Part shown: piece by piece, positions 43,428 to 51,884 of the stretch
Numbering within the stretch: the first letter of the stretch is position 1
How the letters are laid out: each line of letters opens with the position of its first letter
NCBI RefSeq assembly: GCF_000237325.1
Contig: NC_017542.1
Coordinates: 3,382,501 to 3,446,500, forward strand
Origin: Paenibacillus polymyxa M1
GTDB taxonomy: Bacteria; Bacillota; Bacilli; Paenibacillales; Paenibacillaceae
DNA length: 64,000 bases
Reading direction: 5' to 3'
Program-made: the position numbers and the translations under genes
Notes under the pieces: model-generated
Seen by the model: the letters and a program-made list of their open reading frames with translations, nothing else
The model's database searches: none
What the model was told of the DNA's origin: nothing

Positions 43428-44294
43428 TTAAGCAGCAACCGTTTCTCGGTATTCAATCGGGGAACGGTTGTTTAATTTTTTCTGAAATCTATTTTCATTA
43501 TAAAAAGAAATGTACTCCCGTACGTGTTGTTCTACCTCCGCTAGGGTTCCGGGTTTCGTTAAATAAATCTTCTCTGTTTTAAGATGGGAGAAGAAGGATT
43601 CTATACAGGCATTGTCTAGGCAATTTCCACGCCTTGAATGGCTCCCAAGCATGCCAAGCCGCTTAAGCTTGCGGTTAAACGGCTTGGAGGTATACTGAAA
43701 ACCCTGGTCTGAATGGAGAATGACACCCTCCATGTTCACGTTCTTACTTAGAACGTCTAGCGTCTCGCTAACTAGAGCAAGGTCATTTCGTTCCGAAAGA
43801 CGCCAAGCCACGATTTCATTGTTAAACAGATCTTGAATGACAGAGAGATATACAAACCGCTCTCCAGCTCGTATGTATGTAATATCGGTAACCAGCTTGG
43901 ATAAAGGAGAATCTGCCTGAAATTGTCGATCTAATCGGTTGGCATTTACCACAGATGCCTGTTTGCCAAAAAAACGCCGCTTCTTTCGAATGACGGAACG
44001 GATCCCTAATTTCTTCATTAGGCGGTACACCTTTTTGTGATTGACCAAGATACCTTCTCTACGTAAAGCAACGGTCATCCGCAGATAACCAAAATAGGGA
44101 TGGATCCGGTGGATCGACAACATATGCGATTCCAGAAGCTCTTCTTCTTGCTTACGCTGCTGGGTTGTTTGCTGAGTCTTTCTCCATTTATAATATCCTG
44201 CCCGAGAAACATGGGCTAATTCAAGTAACCATTTCAACGAATATCGTGTTCGCATTCCCTCAATAATTTCAAACCTCGCTTCTTTCCTCGTCAC
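43428..44294 (-). CDS. IS3-family transposase OrfB (DDE integrase domain)
   Basis: 288 residues. An HTH_21-like region (HRIHPYFGYLRMTVALRREG, KVYRLMKKLGI) precedes the rve catalytic core with D in VTDITYIRAGERFVYLSVI, D in VILHSDQGFQYTS and E in NACIESFFSHLK, spaced as D-D-35-E, ending YNENRFQKKLNNRSPIEYR. A GTG at 44294 could start it alone, but the OrfAB fusion through frameshifting is the likely active transposase. Confidence 0.95.
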   Translation of the reverse strand: MTRKEARFEIIEGMRTRYSLKWLLELAHVSRAGYYKWRKTQQTTQQRKQEEELLESHMLSIHRIHPYFGYLRMTVALRREGILVNHKKVYRLMKKLGIRSVIRKKRRFFGKQASVVNANRLDRQFQADSPLSKLVTDITYIRAGERFVYLSVIQDLFNNEIVAWRLSERNDLALVSETLDVLSKNVNMEGVILHSDQGFQYTSKPFNRKLKRLGMLGSHSRRGNCLDNACIESFFSHLKTEKIYLTKPGTLAEVEQHVREYISFYNENRFQKKLNNRSPIEYRETVAA

Positions 44295-44590
44295 TCCTTG
44301 TGTAGATTTGGATACTGCTTTTTTAAATATTCAATCTCCGCCCGTAGATACGCCATCTCTTCTTCCATACTGGAAAATTTCGTTTTGGGTCGTCCCTGTC
44401 TTGTGGTCGTTGGCTGGAGGTTCTCCCCCGCTCGATATTTCGTCACCCAGCTTTGTACTTGGGATTTATTACGAATGTCTAAGTGTTTCGTCACTTCACG
44501 AATACTCATATGTTCTTCGTTCACCAACCGGATTGCCTCCATCTTTACATCTAAGGAGTATTGCCGGAATGATTGTCCCTTTTTAGCCAT
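44291..44590 (-). CDS. IS3-family transposase OrfA (helix-turn-helix)
   Basis: 99 residues with a DNA-binding HTH (YSLDVKMEAIRLVNEEHMSI, REVTKHLDIRNKSQVQSWV) and a C-terminal leucine-zipper-like MEEEMAYLRAEIEYLKK for multimerisation. It overlaps OrfB by 4 bases. The slippery heptamer A-AAA-AAG at 44318-44324 lets ribosomes shift -1 into the OrfB frame, which is open from there to the end. Confidence 0.93.
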   Translation of the reverse strand: MAKKGQSFRQYSLDVKMEAIRLVNEEHMSIREVTKHLDIRNKSQVQSWVTKYRAGENLQPTTTRQGRPKTKFSSMEEEMAYLRAEIEYLKKQYPNLHKE

Positions 44591-44722
44591 GAAAAATCCC
44601 CTCCGTTCAACAAGATTAAGTCCATCTTAACAGATGTCTTTTCTCTCTTGTCTACTAGAAGGGGATAATACCAACCTTCCCAGTTCACGGTAAAAAAAAC
44701 GAACCATCGTGCGGCCAGCGTT

Positions 44723-44998
44723 TTATTTTTTCATCATCATTTTCATTAACGCTTCCATATTGGAAGGATTCATTCCACTCTTTTTGACGGCTCCGACAAT
44801 ATCCCTGACTGTATCTTCCGATACCGGAATGTTAGCCATCGCAGACACCTGTTTTATAAGCTGACGCAACTGTGTTTCACTTTGAAGCGTGTCCGGCTTT
44901 ACCGTGCCTGCCAGCTTTTTCACTGCATTTTCGGATATGTTTTTGCCGCCTTTTTTGTTAATGGCCTTCAATGCATCTTTCGGAAAGTTTTTACTCAC
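44723..44998 (-). CDS. spoVIF: Stage VI sporulation protein F
   Basis: 91 residues matching the SpoVIF family: SKNFPKDALKAINKKGGKNI, ENAVKKLAGTVKPDTLQSE, DTVRDIVGAVKKSGMNPSNM and a Met/Lys-rich end. It is needed for late coat assembly in Bacillus. The GTG at 44998 is taken as start because GGAGGAGGGGAG lies directly before it; a TTG nine codons upstream would include that site. Its terminator is interrupted by the IS. Confidence 0.9.
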   Translation of the reverse strand: MSKNFPKDALKAINKKGGKNISENAVKKLAGTVKPDTLQSETQLRQLIKQVSAMANIPVSEDTVRDIVGAVKKSGMNPSNMEALMKMMMKK

Positions 44999-45027
44999 AA
45001 TCTCCCCTCCTCCGCCATTGCTCAACT

Positions 45028-45056
45028 CAGTCTATGAGTGACGGAGACAAAAGGTG
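45028..45056 (-). promoter_or_regulatory. Candidate sigma-K promoter for spoVIF
   Basis: Minus strand CACC (45053-45056), 16-base spacer, CATAGACTG (45028-45036) against the sigma-K pattern mACm / CATAnnnTA. Fits the mother-cell timing known for Bacillus spoVIF. Confidence 0.35.
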
Positions 45057-45091
45057 ATTAAGCATACAAAAGACATGCCAAACGCCTAACT

Positions 45092-45137
45092 AAAAAAGGC
45101 TATCTCATCGTAGAAAAATCTACTCATGAGACAACCT
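45092..45137 (-). terminator. Intrinsic terminator after gpsA
   Basis: Minus strand long stem AGGTTGTCTCAT...ATGAGATAGCCT with inner GTAGA/TCTAC, loop TTTT, followed by six T (45092-45097). Confidence 0.88.
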
Positions 45138-45164
45138 GTATACTTTAGAAGCTCCTCTGTACTC

Positions 45165-46205
45165 TTATGAATGCCATTGCTCCCAAGTTTGAAGCGGCAT
45201 GACTTCCATCTCGGTTTTCGGATCCCGACCCATTAATGCCTCAACAGCTTTGCGGACGTCACGTCCTTCAAACAACACTCCATACAGCACCTCTGTAATA
45301 GGCATTTGAACGCCTAATTTTTGTGAGATAGCGTATGCTGCTTTTGTCGTACGAATTCCCTCTACGACCATACCCATAGATTCCAGTACGGCATCAAGCT
45401 GTTGGCCCTGTCCCAATAATGACCCTGCACGCCAGTTGCGGCTGTGACGACTCGTTGCCGTCACAACTAAATCACCTATACCCGCAAGTCCGGCAAAGGT
45501 TAATGGATTAGCCCCCATCTCAACTCCGGCACGGGTAATCTCAGCCAATCCACGGGTCAACAAAGCCGCTTTAGCATTATCACCGAAGCCAAGTCCATCC
45601 GACATTCCCGCACCCAGTGCGATAATGTTTTTTAAAGCACCGGACAGTTCGACACCGAGCAAATCCCGGTTTGTATAGACGCGGAAATAGGAGTTCATGA
45701 ACAGCCCCTGAGCAGCCTGTGCTGCCTTCTCATTGGAAGAAGCTACAACAACCGTTGTAGGACATTTCTTCACCACTTCCTCCGCATGACTCGGGCCTGA
45801 TAGCACGGCAATATCGTCCTCCGCGATTTCCAGCTCTTCCGAGATCACCGTGGACATACGCTTGAGTGTCTCTGTTTCAAAGCCCTTAATGGCATGTACT
45901 ACCAGCATATCCTTGGTGAAATGAGCCTTCAAACTACGTGCAACCTGCCGAGCGGCAGACGAAGGAGATACGATGATCACCGCTTTTGCTCCAGATACCG
46001 CAGTCTGCATATCCGTTGTAGCTGAAATGCGATCAGACAAAATAGAGCCTGGTAAATAATGCTCGTTCGTATGCTTCTCATTGATCTCAGCAGCTTGCTG
46101 TTCGCTTCTCGTCCAGACAGAGACATCGTTGTTATTGGTCGCAAGTACGGAAGCTAGGGCTGTTCCCCAACTACCTGCTACCAGCACAGCTATTTTCTCA
46201 GACAA
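45165..46205 (-). CDS. gpsA: NAD(P)-dependent glycerol-3-phosphate dehydrogenase
   Basis: Makes sn-glycerol-3-phosphate from dihydroxyacetone phosphate for phospholipids. 346 residues: VLVAGSWGTALASVLATN (the usual GAGSWGTA has V-A at its start), IVSPSSAARQVA, HAIKGFE, LSGPSHAEEV, ELSGALKNIIALGAGMSDGLGFGDN (catalytic Lys) and GLAGIGDLVVTATSRHSRN. TTG at 46205 follows AAGGAGGAG and overlaps plsY by 8 bases. Its partner PlsY uses the product directly. Confidence 0.97.
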   Translation of the reverse strand: MSEKIAVLVAGSWGTALASVLATNNNDVSVWTRSEQQAAEINEKHTNEHYLPGSILSDRISATTDMQTAVSGAKAVIIVSPSSAARQVARSLKAHFTKDMLVVHAIKGFETETLKRMSTVISEELEIAEDDIAVLSGPSHAEEVVKKCPTTVVVASSNEKAAQAAQGLFMNSYFRVYTNRDLLGVELSGALKNIIALGAGMSDGLGFGDNAKAALLTRGLAEITRAGVEMGANPLTFAGLAGIGDLVVTATSRHSRNWRAGSLLGQGQQLDAVLESMGMVVEGIRTTKAAYAISQKLGVQMPITEVLYGVLFEGRDVRKAVEALMGRDPKTEMEVMPLQTWEQWHS

Positions 46206-46806
46206 GACGATCTCCTCCTTTGGAGCCAAGCTTATTCTCATTTCCCCGTGCCAACTTGACTATATTAGTACGGTGTCTCCACACAGCGAACAGGCAAATG
46301 ATTAGAGCTGTCCAAAATAACGGCCAAGCATAACCAAGTACGAGTAATATCCAAGGGGTCAAAATAACAAAAATTAGCGATCCCAGGGATACATAACGCG
46401 TTATTACGATGGCAAGTATCGCAATGATTCCGGCATATAATGCCGGCAGCAAGGCAAGCGATGCCAATACACCAATGGCAGTCGCAATCCCTTTGCCTCC
46501 GCGAAAGTGAAAATATACCGGCCAGTTATGGCCCGCAATCGCCGCAATGCCACACAAACCCGGTAACCAGGATGATTCACCACCCAACCAGTGCCCTATC
46601 AGCACCGCAATAACCCCTTTAAGTACGTCCAGCAGCAGTACCAGAATAGCTGGGCCTTTTCCAAGCACGCGCAGCGTATTCGTCGCACCGGCATTGCCGC
46701 TTCCATGCTGGCGAATGTCGATTCCTTTTAATTTTCCATACAGCAAACTAAAGCTGACAGAGCCAAGCAAGTAACTGAGTACGATGGCAACGATCTGTAA
46801 AATCAA
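46198..46806 (-). CDS. plsY: Acyl-phosphate glycerol-3-phosphate acyltransferase
   Basis: Membrane enzyme that acylates glycerol-3-phosphate using acyl-phosphate, starting phospholipid synthesis. 202 residues, five helices, with the conserved loops HGSGNAGATNTLRVLG, FHFRGGKGIATAIG and WRHRTNIVKLARGNE. TTG at 46806 with an AGGAG site. In Bacillus plsY lies elsewhere; joining plsY-gpsA-plsC nearby groups the phosphatidate pathway here. Confidence 0.97.
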   Translation of the reverse strand: MILQIVAIVLSYLLGSVSFSLLYGKLKGIDIRQHGSGNAGATNTLRVLGKGPAILVLLLDVLKGVIAVLIGHWLGGESSWLPGLCGIAAIAGHNWPVYFHFRGGKGIATAIGVLASLALLPALYAGIIAILAIVITRYVSLGSLIFVILTPWILLVLGYAWPLFWTALIICLFAVWRHRTNIVKLARGNENKLGSKGGDRLV

Positions 46807-46817
46807 CCTATTCGCTC

Positions 46818-48140
46818 CTAACTTTCGTCAGACTTGCGCCGGGTAAATATACGAATTGGAGTTCCTTCAAAATTAAAGGCGGCGCGAATTTTGTTCTCCA
46901 GATAACGCTCGTAAGAGAAGTGCATTATCTCTGGATCATTTACGAATACAACCATCGTAGGCGGTTTAACAGCAACCTGAGTCACATAGTTAATACGCAG
47001 ACGACGGCCCTTATCTGTTGGTGGTGGATTGATGGCAACCGCGTCGGAAATGACATCATTCAGCAGATGTGTCTGAATACGCATGACATGCTGCTGTGCC
47101 ACATGCTGCACAACTGGAAGCAACTTTTGCAGACGTTGCTTTGTCTTTGCAGATAAGAACACAATCGGAGCATAGGTCATGAACAGAAAGTGGTCACGGA
47201 TTTTCGTCTCAAACTGGTGCATCGTTTTATCGTCTTTATCTACGACATCCCATTTATTAACGACAAACAACGAGGCTTTACCCGCTTCATAAGCATAGCC
47301 AGCAATGTGTTTATCCTGCTCAATGATGCCTTCCTCGCCGTTAATAACGACCAGTACAACATCTGCACGCTCAATGGCACGCATCGCACGCATTACACTA
47401 TATTTTTCTGTCGTTTCGTATACTTTACCACGTTTGCGCATACCTGCCGTATCAATCAGTACATACTTTTGTCCGTCTTTTTCAAAAGGCGTGTCAATTG
47501 CATCACGTGTTGTACCTGCAATGTCACTGACAATAACCCGTTCTTCTCCTAAAATGGCATTAACGAGTGAAGATTTACCTACATTCGGACGTCCGATCAA
47601 AGCCACACGTATAACGTCTTCGTCATAATGATCTTCTTCTAGCTCAGGTAAATTGGACGTAATTGCATCCAACAAATCACCGATCCCTGTGCCATGACTA
47701 CCAGAAACAGCAATTGGATCACCAAATCCATAAGAATAAAACTCATAGATCAGATCGGCGCGACTGAGGTTGTCCACCTTGTTTACTGCTACGATGATCG
47801 GTTTACCCGAACGATATAGCATTTGAGCTACCTCTTCATCCGCTTGCGTTATTCCTGCTTTTGCATCGCTCATGAACACAATAACATCTGCTTCTTCTAT
47901 TGCAAGTTCGGCCTGCATACGGATGGACTTCAAGATAACATCCTCACCATCAATCTCAATGCCGCCGGTGTCAATAATACTGAAGGATTTACCATTCCAC
48001 TCCGATATACCGTAAATACGGTCACGAGTGATTCCCGGTTTATCTTCCACGATGGACAAACGATCCCCGATAATCCGATTAAAAATCGTGGACTTACCCA
48101 CATTCGGACGACCAACGATAGCCACAACGGGTCTTGCCAT
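46818..48140 (-). CDS. der: Ribosome-assembly GTPase Der (EngA)
   Basis: Two tandem GTPase domains and a KH-like domain, 440 residues; acts in 50S ribosome maturation. Domain 1: [24 protein letters not shown]; domain 2: [35 protein letters not shown]-terminal [14 protein letters not shown] at 48140 after AGGAGGAG; the frame is open for 27 further codons with no site. Confidence 0.98.
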   Translation of the reverse strand: MARPVVAIVGRPNVGKSTIFNRIIGDRLSIVEDKPGITRDRIYGISEWNGKSFSIIDTGGIEIDGEDVILKSIRMQAELAIEEADVIVFMSDAKAGITQADEEVAQMLYRSGKPIIVAVNKVDNLSRADLIYEFYSYGFGDPIAVSGSHGTGIGDLLDAITSNLPELEEDHYDEDVIRVALIGRPNVGKSSLVNAILGEERVIVSDIAGTTRDAIDTPFEKDGQKYVLIDTAGMRKRGKVYETTEKYSVMRAMRAIERADVVLVVINGEEGIIEQDKHIAGYAYEAGKASLFVVNKWDVVDKDDKTMHQFETKIRDHFLFMTYAPIVFLSAKTKQRLQKLLPVVQHVAQQHVMRIQTHLLNDVISDAVAINPPPTDKGRRLRINYVTQVAVKPPTMVVFVNDPEIMHFSYERYLENKIRAAFNFEGTPIRIFTRRKSDES

Positions 48141-48220
48141 AAATTCACTCCTCCTGTCAATTTTTCCGCTATCATCATAGCAAAAAACATACCTATTGGC
48201 GATATAGTGACGTAACAACA

Positions 48221-48247
48221 ATCGGCGAACCCTCTGGGTCCGCCGAT
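48221..48247 (-). terminator. Hairpin after the S1-domain protein gene
   Basis: Minus strand ATCGGCGGACCC/GGGTTCGCCGAT (48236-48247 with 48221-48232, one G-U), followed by only a weak TTGTTGTTA tract. Confidence 0.6.
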
Positions 48248-48287
48248 GGTGTACGTTATGCTTATAATAAAATGTATTGATTTAAAC

Positions 48288-49514
48288 TCATTTAAATTTG
48301 TTCAGCTTATCGCCAAAACGCTCGCCAAGCGTAATGCTCAGTCCGGAATTGTTGAGGGAAACGTTAGGATTATTCAGTTCCTCACGAGGCGCGCGAGATG
48401 CACGTGGTGCTCTTTCTGCTTTTGGAGCGGCTTCAGGAGCTTCCTCAGTTTCTTTAATGCTCAGGCTAACACGTTTTTCAGAAGGATTCATTTCAAGAAT
48501 TTTAACTTTAACTTCTTGTCCTTCTTCCAGAACTTCTTGTGGAGTTCCAATGTGTTTGTGGGAAATTTGAGAAATATGAACCAAACCTTCCACACCAGGA
48601 GCAATCTCAACGAATGCACCGAAGTTAACCAAACGTTTAACAACACCAGTTACGATGTCATTGTTATTGAATTGTCCAGCAGCCGATTCCCAAGGACCAG
48701 GCTGTGCAGCTTTCATGCTCAGGCTGATTTTTCCTTTTTCAGGATCTACTTTCAAGACTTTCACTTTCACTTGATCTCCTTCGGAAACAGCGTCAGAAGG
48801 CTTATCAACATGAGTCCAAGCAATTTCAGATACGTGAACCAGACCGTCCACTCCGCCAACATCTACGAAAGCACCAAACTGAGTAAGACGTTGAACCGTA
48901 CCAACAATTTCTTGTCCTTCTTTCAGCTCAGCCATTACTTTAAGCTTGTTAGCTTCGAATTCTGCTTCCAGAACGTCTTTTTGGGAAAGGATCACTTTGT
49001 TGTTTTCACGATCCAGTTCTTTTACAACAACACGCAATGTGCGGCCTTTGTAATCACTGAAATCTTCAACAAAATGGCGTTCTACCATGGATGCAGGGAT
49101 GAATCCGCGCAGACCCACGTCTACTACGATGCCGCCTTTAACAACATCATTCACAACAACTTCAAATACTTCTTTGCTTTCGAACAGTTGCTCCAACTTT
49201 TCCCAAGCATTTTCACTGTCGATTGCACGTTTGGACAGAACAAGTTTTTCCTTGCCGTCGTCGATGCTGATAATTCTAGCTTCAACCTCTTGGCCTACTT
49301 GTACTGCTTCTTCTGCATTATCCAGACCAGAAGACAATTCGCGAATTGGAATAACTCCATCGTATTTATATCCAATGCTTACTACCGCTTGGTTATCTTC
49401 CAATTTCACAATTGTACCCTTAACGGTGTCACCTTTTTTCAGGGAAACGATTTGATCGAGCTCGTCTTGATTTGCCGCTTCAGCAGCTTCTTGATTTTTA
49501 ATTTCTTCCGACAT
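48288..49514 (-). CDS. ypfD: S1 RNA-binding domain protein, 30S ribosomal S1 homologue
   Basis: 408 residues with four S1 domains beginning near residues 26, 108, 193 and 281; the last two carry GQEIVGTVQRLTQFGAFVDVG and NDIVTGVVKRLVNFGAFVEI. Enterobacterial S1 has six, so this is the shorter Firmicute form (YpfD in Bacillus), which binds mRNA but is not essential there. A charged Ala/Glu/Arg tail of about 50 residues follows. Conserved position between der and cmk. Confidence 0.95.
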   Translation of the reverse strand: MSEEIKNQEAAEAANQDELDQIVSLKKGDTVKGTIVKLEDNQAVVSIGYKYDGVIPIRELSSGLDNAEEAVQVGQEVEARIISIDDGKEKLVLSKRAIDSENAWEKLEQLFESKEVFEVVVNDVVKGGIVVDVGLRGFIPASMVERHFVEDFSDYKGRTLRVVVKELDRENNKVILSQKDVLEAEFEANKLKVMAELKEGQEIVGTVQRLTQFGAFVDVGGVDGLVHVSEIAWTHVDKPSDAVSEGDQVKVKVLKVDPEKGKISLSMKAAQPGPWESAAGQFNNNDIVTGVVKRLVNFGAFVEIAPGVEGLVHISQISHKHIGTPQEVLEEGQEVKVKILEMNPSEKRVSLSIKETEEAPEAAPKAERAPRASRAPREELNNPNVSLNNSGLSITLGERFGDKLNKFK

Positions 49515-49632
49515 GTCAATACCCTCCTCAATTCAAAAAAACCATTTATTTAAACCTGCGCATAGCAGAGTTCAAAACAAAATACATTTTTGCTCTAGTT
49601 TTCCAAGCTTAGACACAATTCATGCAAGCCTT

Positions 49633-50226
49633 TCAATCATTCGTAGGCTCACCAGTTTCCTTCATTGTGCGAATACGTGACATAATTGCTTCTGTTGCCA
49701 GTTCAAGAGGATCTCCTTCGACATCGGCACCCTTTTGGTAAGCGTCCAAATTAACAGGTTTACCGTATATCACTTTCGTTTTACGGAAAAGCTTGTAATC
49801 ACCAATAATGGCGACTGGAACGGCAGCCGCTCCACTACGCAGTGCAAAACTGGCAGCACCCTTTTTACCAATTCCCCCAGCTCCTCTGGAGCCTTCAGGA
49901 AAAATCCCCATAACCTTACCGTCACGCAAAATGTTCAATGCCAGCTTAATGGATTCCTTACTCACACCACCACGTTTGACTGGAAAAGCTCCCAGTTTGT
50001 CGATCAGTGGTCCCAGCACAGGAACATTAAACAGCTCTGCTTTAGCCATAAAGTGAACCTTTCGCTTCAGCAAAATGCCAACTGTAGGAGGGTCAAGATT
50101 ACTAATATGATTAGAACACAACAGCACTCCACCCTCAGCAGGAACATTTTCCCTGCCTACCGCCTCAAGCCTAAACAGAAAGCGGTAAATGAGACGCAAA
50201 ATACTGGCGCATACAGTATATATCAT
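49633..50226 (-). CDS. plsC: 1-acyl-sn-glycerol-3-phosphate acyltransferase
   Basis: Makes phosphatidic acid by acylating the sn-2 position. 197 residues: N-terminal membrane helix, catalytic NHISNLDPP (H-x4-D), KAELFNVPVLGPLIDKLGAFPVKRG, and IFPEGSRGAGG. ATG at 50226 overlaps the cmk stop (ATGA) and follows GGAGAG. Confidence 0.95.
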   Translation of the reverse strand: MIYTVCASILRLIYRFLFRLEAVGRENVPAEGGVLLCSNHISNLDPPTVGILLKRKVHFMAKAELFNVPVLGPLIDKLGAFPVKRGGVSKESIKLALNILRDGKVMGIFPEGSRGAGGIGKKGAASFALRSGAAAVPVAIIGDYKLFRKTKVIYGKPVNLDAYQKGADVEGDPLELATEAIMSRIRTMKETGEPTND

Positions 50227-50930
50227 TGGCTGATCTCTCCATCCTTCTCCGTTAAGCAATAAGATACGATCGTATCAACGACATCCTGAATGCCCATATG
50301 GGTCGTATCAAGCACGATGGCGTCCTCACTGCAACGAAGCGGGGATACCTCCCTCTCCTCATCAAACTTATCACGTGCCGCAATGTCACGTTCAAGCTGT
50401 TCCAGAGTGATATCATCAGTTTCGCTCAGTTCTTTAAAACGACGTGAGGCACGTTCCTGAACACTTGCGGTCATGAATACTTTGACTTCCGCATCGGGAA
50501 GCACAGTTGTTCCAATATCGCGTCCGTCCATAACGACACCCTTACGCGCAGCCATTTCACGCTGGTTTTCGGTCAAGCGTGTACGTAAACCAGCAATACT
50601 TGAATACTGTGACACATTGCTAGTCACTTCCATCGAACGAATCACAGTGGTTACATCTTCCCCGTTACAATAAACCTTTTGGCCTGTGGGGTCCGGTACT
50701 AATTCAATCACCAGCTCAGGTACATGTTGAAGCACTTTTTGTACATTTTCTGCAGAAATTTCTTTGCACATCATGTACCACGTTGCTGCTCGATACATGG
50801 CTCCGGTATCTACATATACATAGGAAAGTGCTTTCGCCACCAGGCGGGCCACTGTACTTTTCCCTGCGCCAGCAGGTCCATCAATGGCTACATTTATTTT
50901 GTTAATTGAAGATGCATGTTGCCTTGCCAA
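50223..50930 (-). CDS. cmk: Cytidylate kinase
   Basis: Phosphorylates CMP and dCMP. 235 residues: NVAIDGPAGAGKSTVARLVA (P-loop), YVDTGAMYRAATW, VVMDGRDIGTTVLPDAEVKVFMTAS and RDKFDEEREVSPL. Start is a TTG at 50930 after TTAGGAGG. Translationally coupled to plsC. Confidence 0.97.
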   Translation of the reverse strand: MARQHASSINKINVAIDGPAGAGKSTVARLVAKALSYVYVDTGAMYRAATWYMMCKEISAENVQKVLQHVPELVIELVPDPTGQKVYCNGEDVTTVIRSMEVTSNVSQYSSIAGLRTRLTENQREMAARKGVVMDGRDIGTTVLPDAEVKVFMTASVQERASRRFKELSETDDITLEQLERDIAARDKFDEEREVSPLRCSEDAIVLDTTHMGIQDVVDTIVSYCLTEKDGEISQ

Positions 50931-50958
50931 CAGGGAATTCCTCCTAACCTAACCTCAA

Positions 50959-50980
50959 GAAAAAAGCAGGCATTGCCTGC
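50959..50980 (-). terminator. Intrinsic terminator after ypfA
   Basis: Minus strand GCAGGCA-A-TGCCTGC (50966-50980) followed by TTTTTTC. Confidence 0.85.
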
Positions 50981-51059
50981 GACGTGAAAATTATACCACA
51001 CATTTATAGGCGATGCAAAATAAGCGACAGGTTTACTAAAAAAGAAAAGCTTCGCATGA

Positions 51060-51731
51060 TTACGATTTCCCCCGGAACTCTAACTGTCTTTCAAAACAAT
51101 ATTTAATCAGTTTTTGGCGCTCCTGATCAGCGATTTTCTCATATTTCAACATAATGAGTTTGCGGTCATTTTCCATCTGCTGAATGCGTACAATTTCAGA
51201 TTGGAACGGAACATGCTCTTGAGTGCCGTTTTTATATGGAACCAAAACCCAGCAAGACAATGATTCTCCTTCTTCAAGATGATGTGAGCCCTGAGTTTGA
51301 AAAGATACGCCTCCACCTCCCACATCATGCGTCTCTGCTACAAATCTAGATTCGTTTGCACCATGCTTAACCGCAATTTCCAAGTTGGCCTTTACCCTAA
51401 GAAAGTTTCGACGCTGAATTTTGCTGATGCTGTCCGGAGCAGGCTTGTGAATGCGAACCATCCGGAGGACGTCATCTTTAAAGCCCGTAACGTGGGTATT
51501 AAAATAGTTTTTAATTCCACCCTCACTCATAAAAAATATAGACAGTTCTTCCCCAAGAAACAGCTTTTTCAAGTGTCCGCTTGTTTGTGACATGGGAATT
51601 TCAATTAGAAAGTTCTGTGAGTCCTCTTCCGCAATACGCGACTTATATTCAAAAGATTCCTCCTTCTGATCGGTACCGGCAACTTGTATGTATAACACAT
51701 CATTAATTTTTGGAAACAAACGATTCACCAT
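51060..51731 (-). CDS. ypfA: c-di-GMP-binding PilZ protein (YpfA/YcgR-like)
   Basis: 223 residues: N-terminal YcgR-like flagellar-brake domain (about 1-95) and C-terminal PilZ domain beginning QRRNFLRVKANL, whose RxxxR binds c-di-GMP, and ETHDVGGGGVSF in place of D/NxSxxG (the serine is a glycine here). In Bacillus YpfA (DgrA) slows flagellar motility on c-di-GMP binding. Monocistronic between terminators. Confidence 0.92.
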   Translation of the reverse strand: MVNRLFPKINDVLYIQVAGTDQKEESFEYKSRIAEEDSQNFLIEIPMSQTSGHLKKLFLGEELSIFFMSEGGIKNYFNTHVTGFKDDVLRMVRIHKPAPDSISKIQRRNFLRVKANLEIAVKHGANESRFVAETHDVGGGGVSFQTQGSHHLEEGESLSCWVLVPYKNGTQEHVPFQSEIVRIQQMENDRKLIMLKYEKIADQERQKLIKYCFERQLEFRGKS

Positions 51732-51824
51732 CCTTGTCCATTCAAAACTATAATTAAGGTATATAATACCACGACTTTGTGCCTATATTAAGCATTATAT
51801 TTGCTAGAACTATGACTAAAGCAC

Positions 51825-51848
51825 AAAAAACCTCCTTAATAAAGGAGG
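51825..51848 (-). terminator. Intrinsic terminator after ypeB
   Basis: Minus strand CCTCCTT-TATT-AAGGAGG (51842-51848 with 51831-51837) followed by TTTTTTG. Confidence 0.9.
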
Positions 51849-51884
51849 CTTAGAGTGACTATAGATTCATTTCAGTGTAATCAA

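Larger units (their letters stand above)
43394..44664 (-). mobile_element. IS3-family insertion sequence (IS150-like), 1271 bp
   Basis: Complete element with two overlapping transposase frames, a -1 frameshift site and imperfect terminal inverted repeats: reading inward both ends start CCCCT and share AGTAGACA and AAAAGACATCT. A 3-bp direct repeat ATA flanks it (43391-43393 and 44665-44667), the size expected for IS3 elements. The ends therefore look intact and the insertion fairly recent. It lies between the arms of the spoVIF terminator. Confidence 0.9.
43365..44691 (-). terminator. spoVIF terminator split by the insertion sequence
   Basis: The flanks of the IS are complementary: ACCGTGAACTGGG on the minus strand (44679-44691) pairs with CCAGGTTCGCGGT (43376-43388), the latter followed by TTTTTTATTTTTTG. 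Removing the IS and one ATA copy restores a hairpin with a loop of about 20 bases. Reconstruction is inference. Confidence 0.6.

Noticed and set aside
48246..49553. 435-codon open frame on the plus strand
   Set aside because: It lies entirely antisense to the four-domain S1 protein gene, is full of Phe/Asn/Ser from reverse-complemented Lys/Glu codons, and has no ribosome site.
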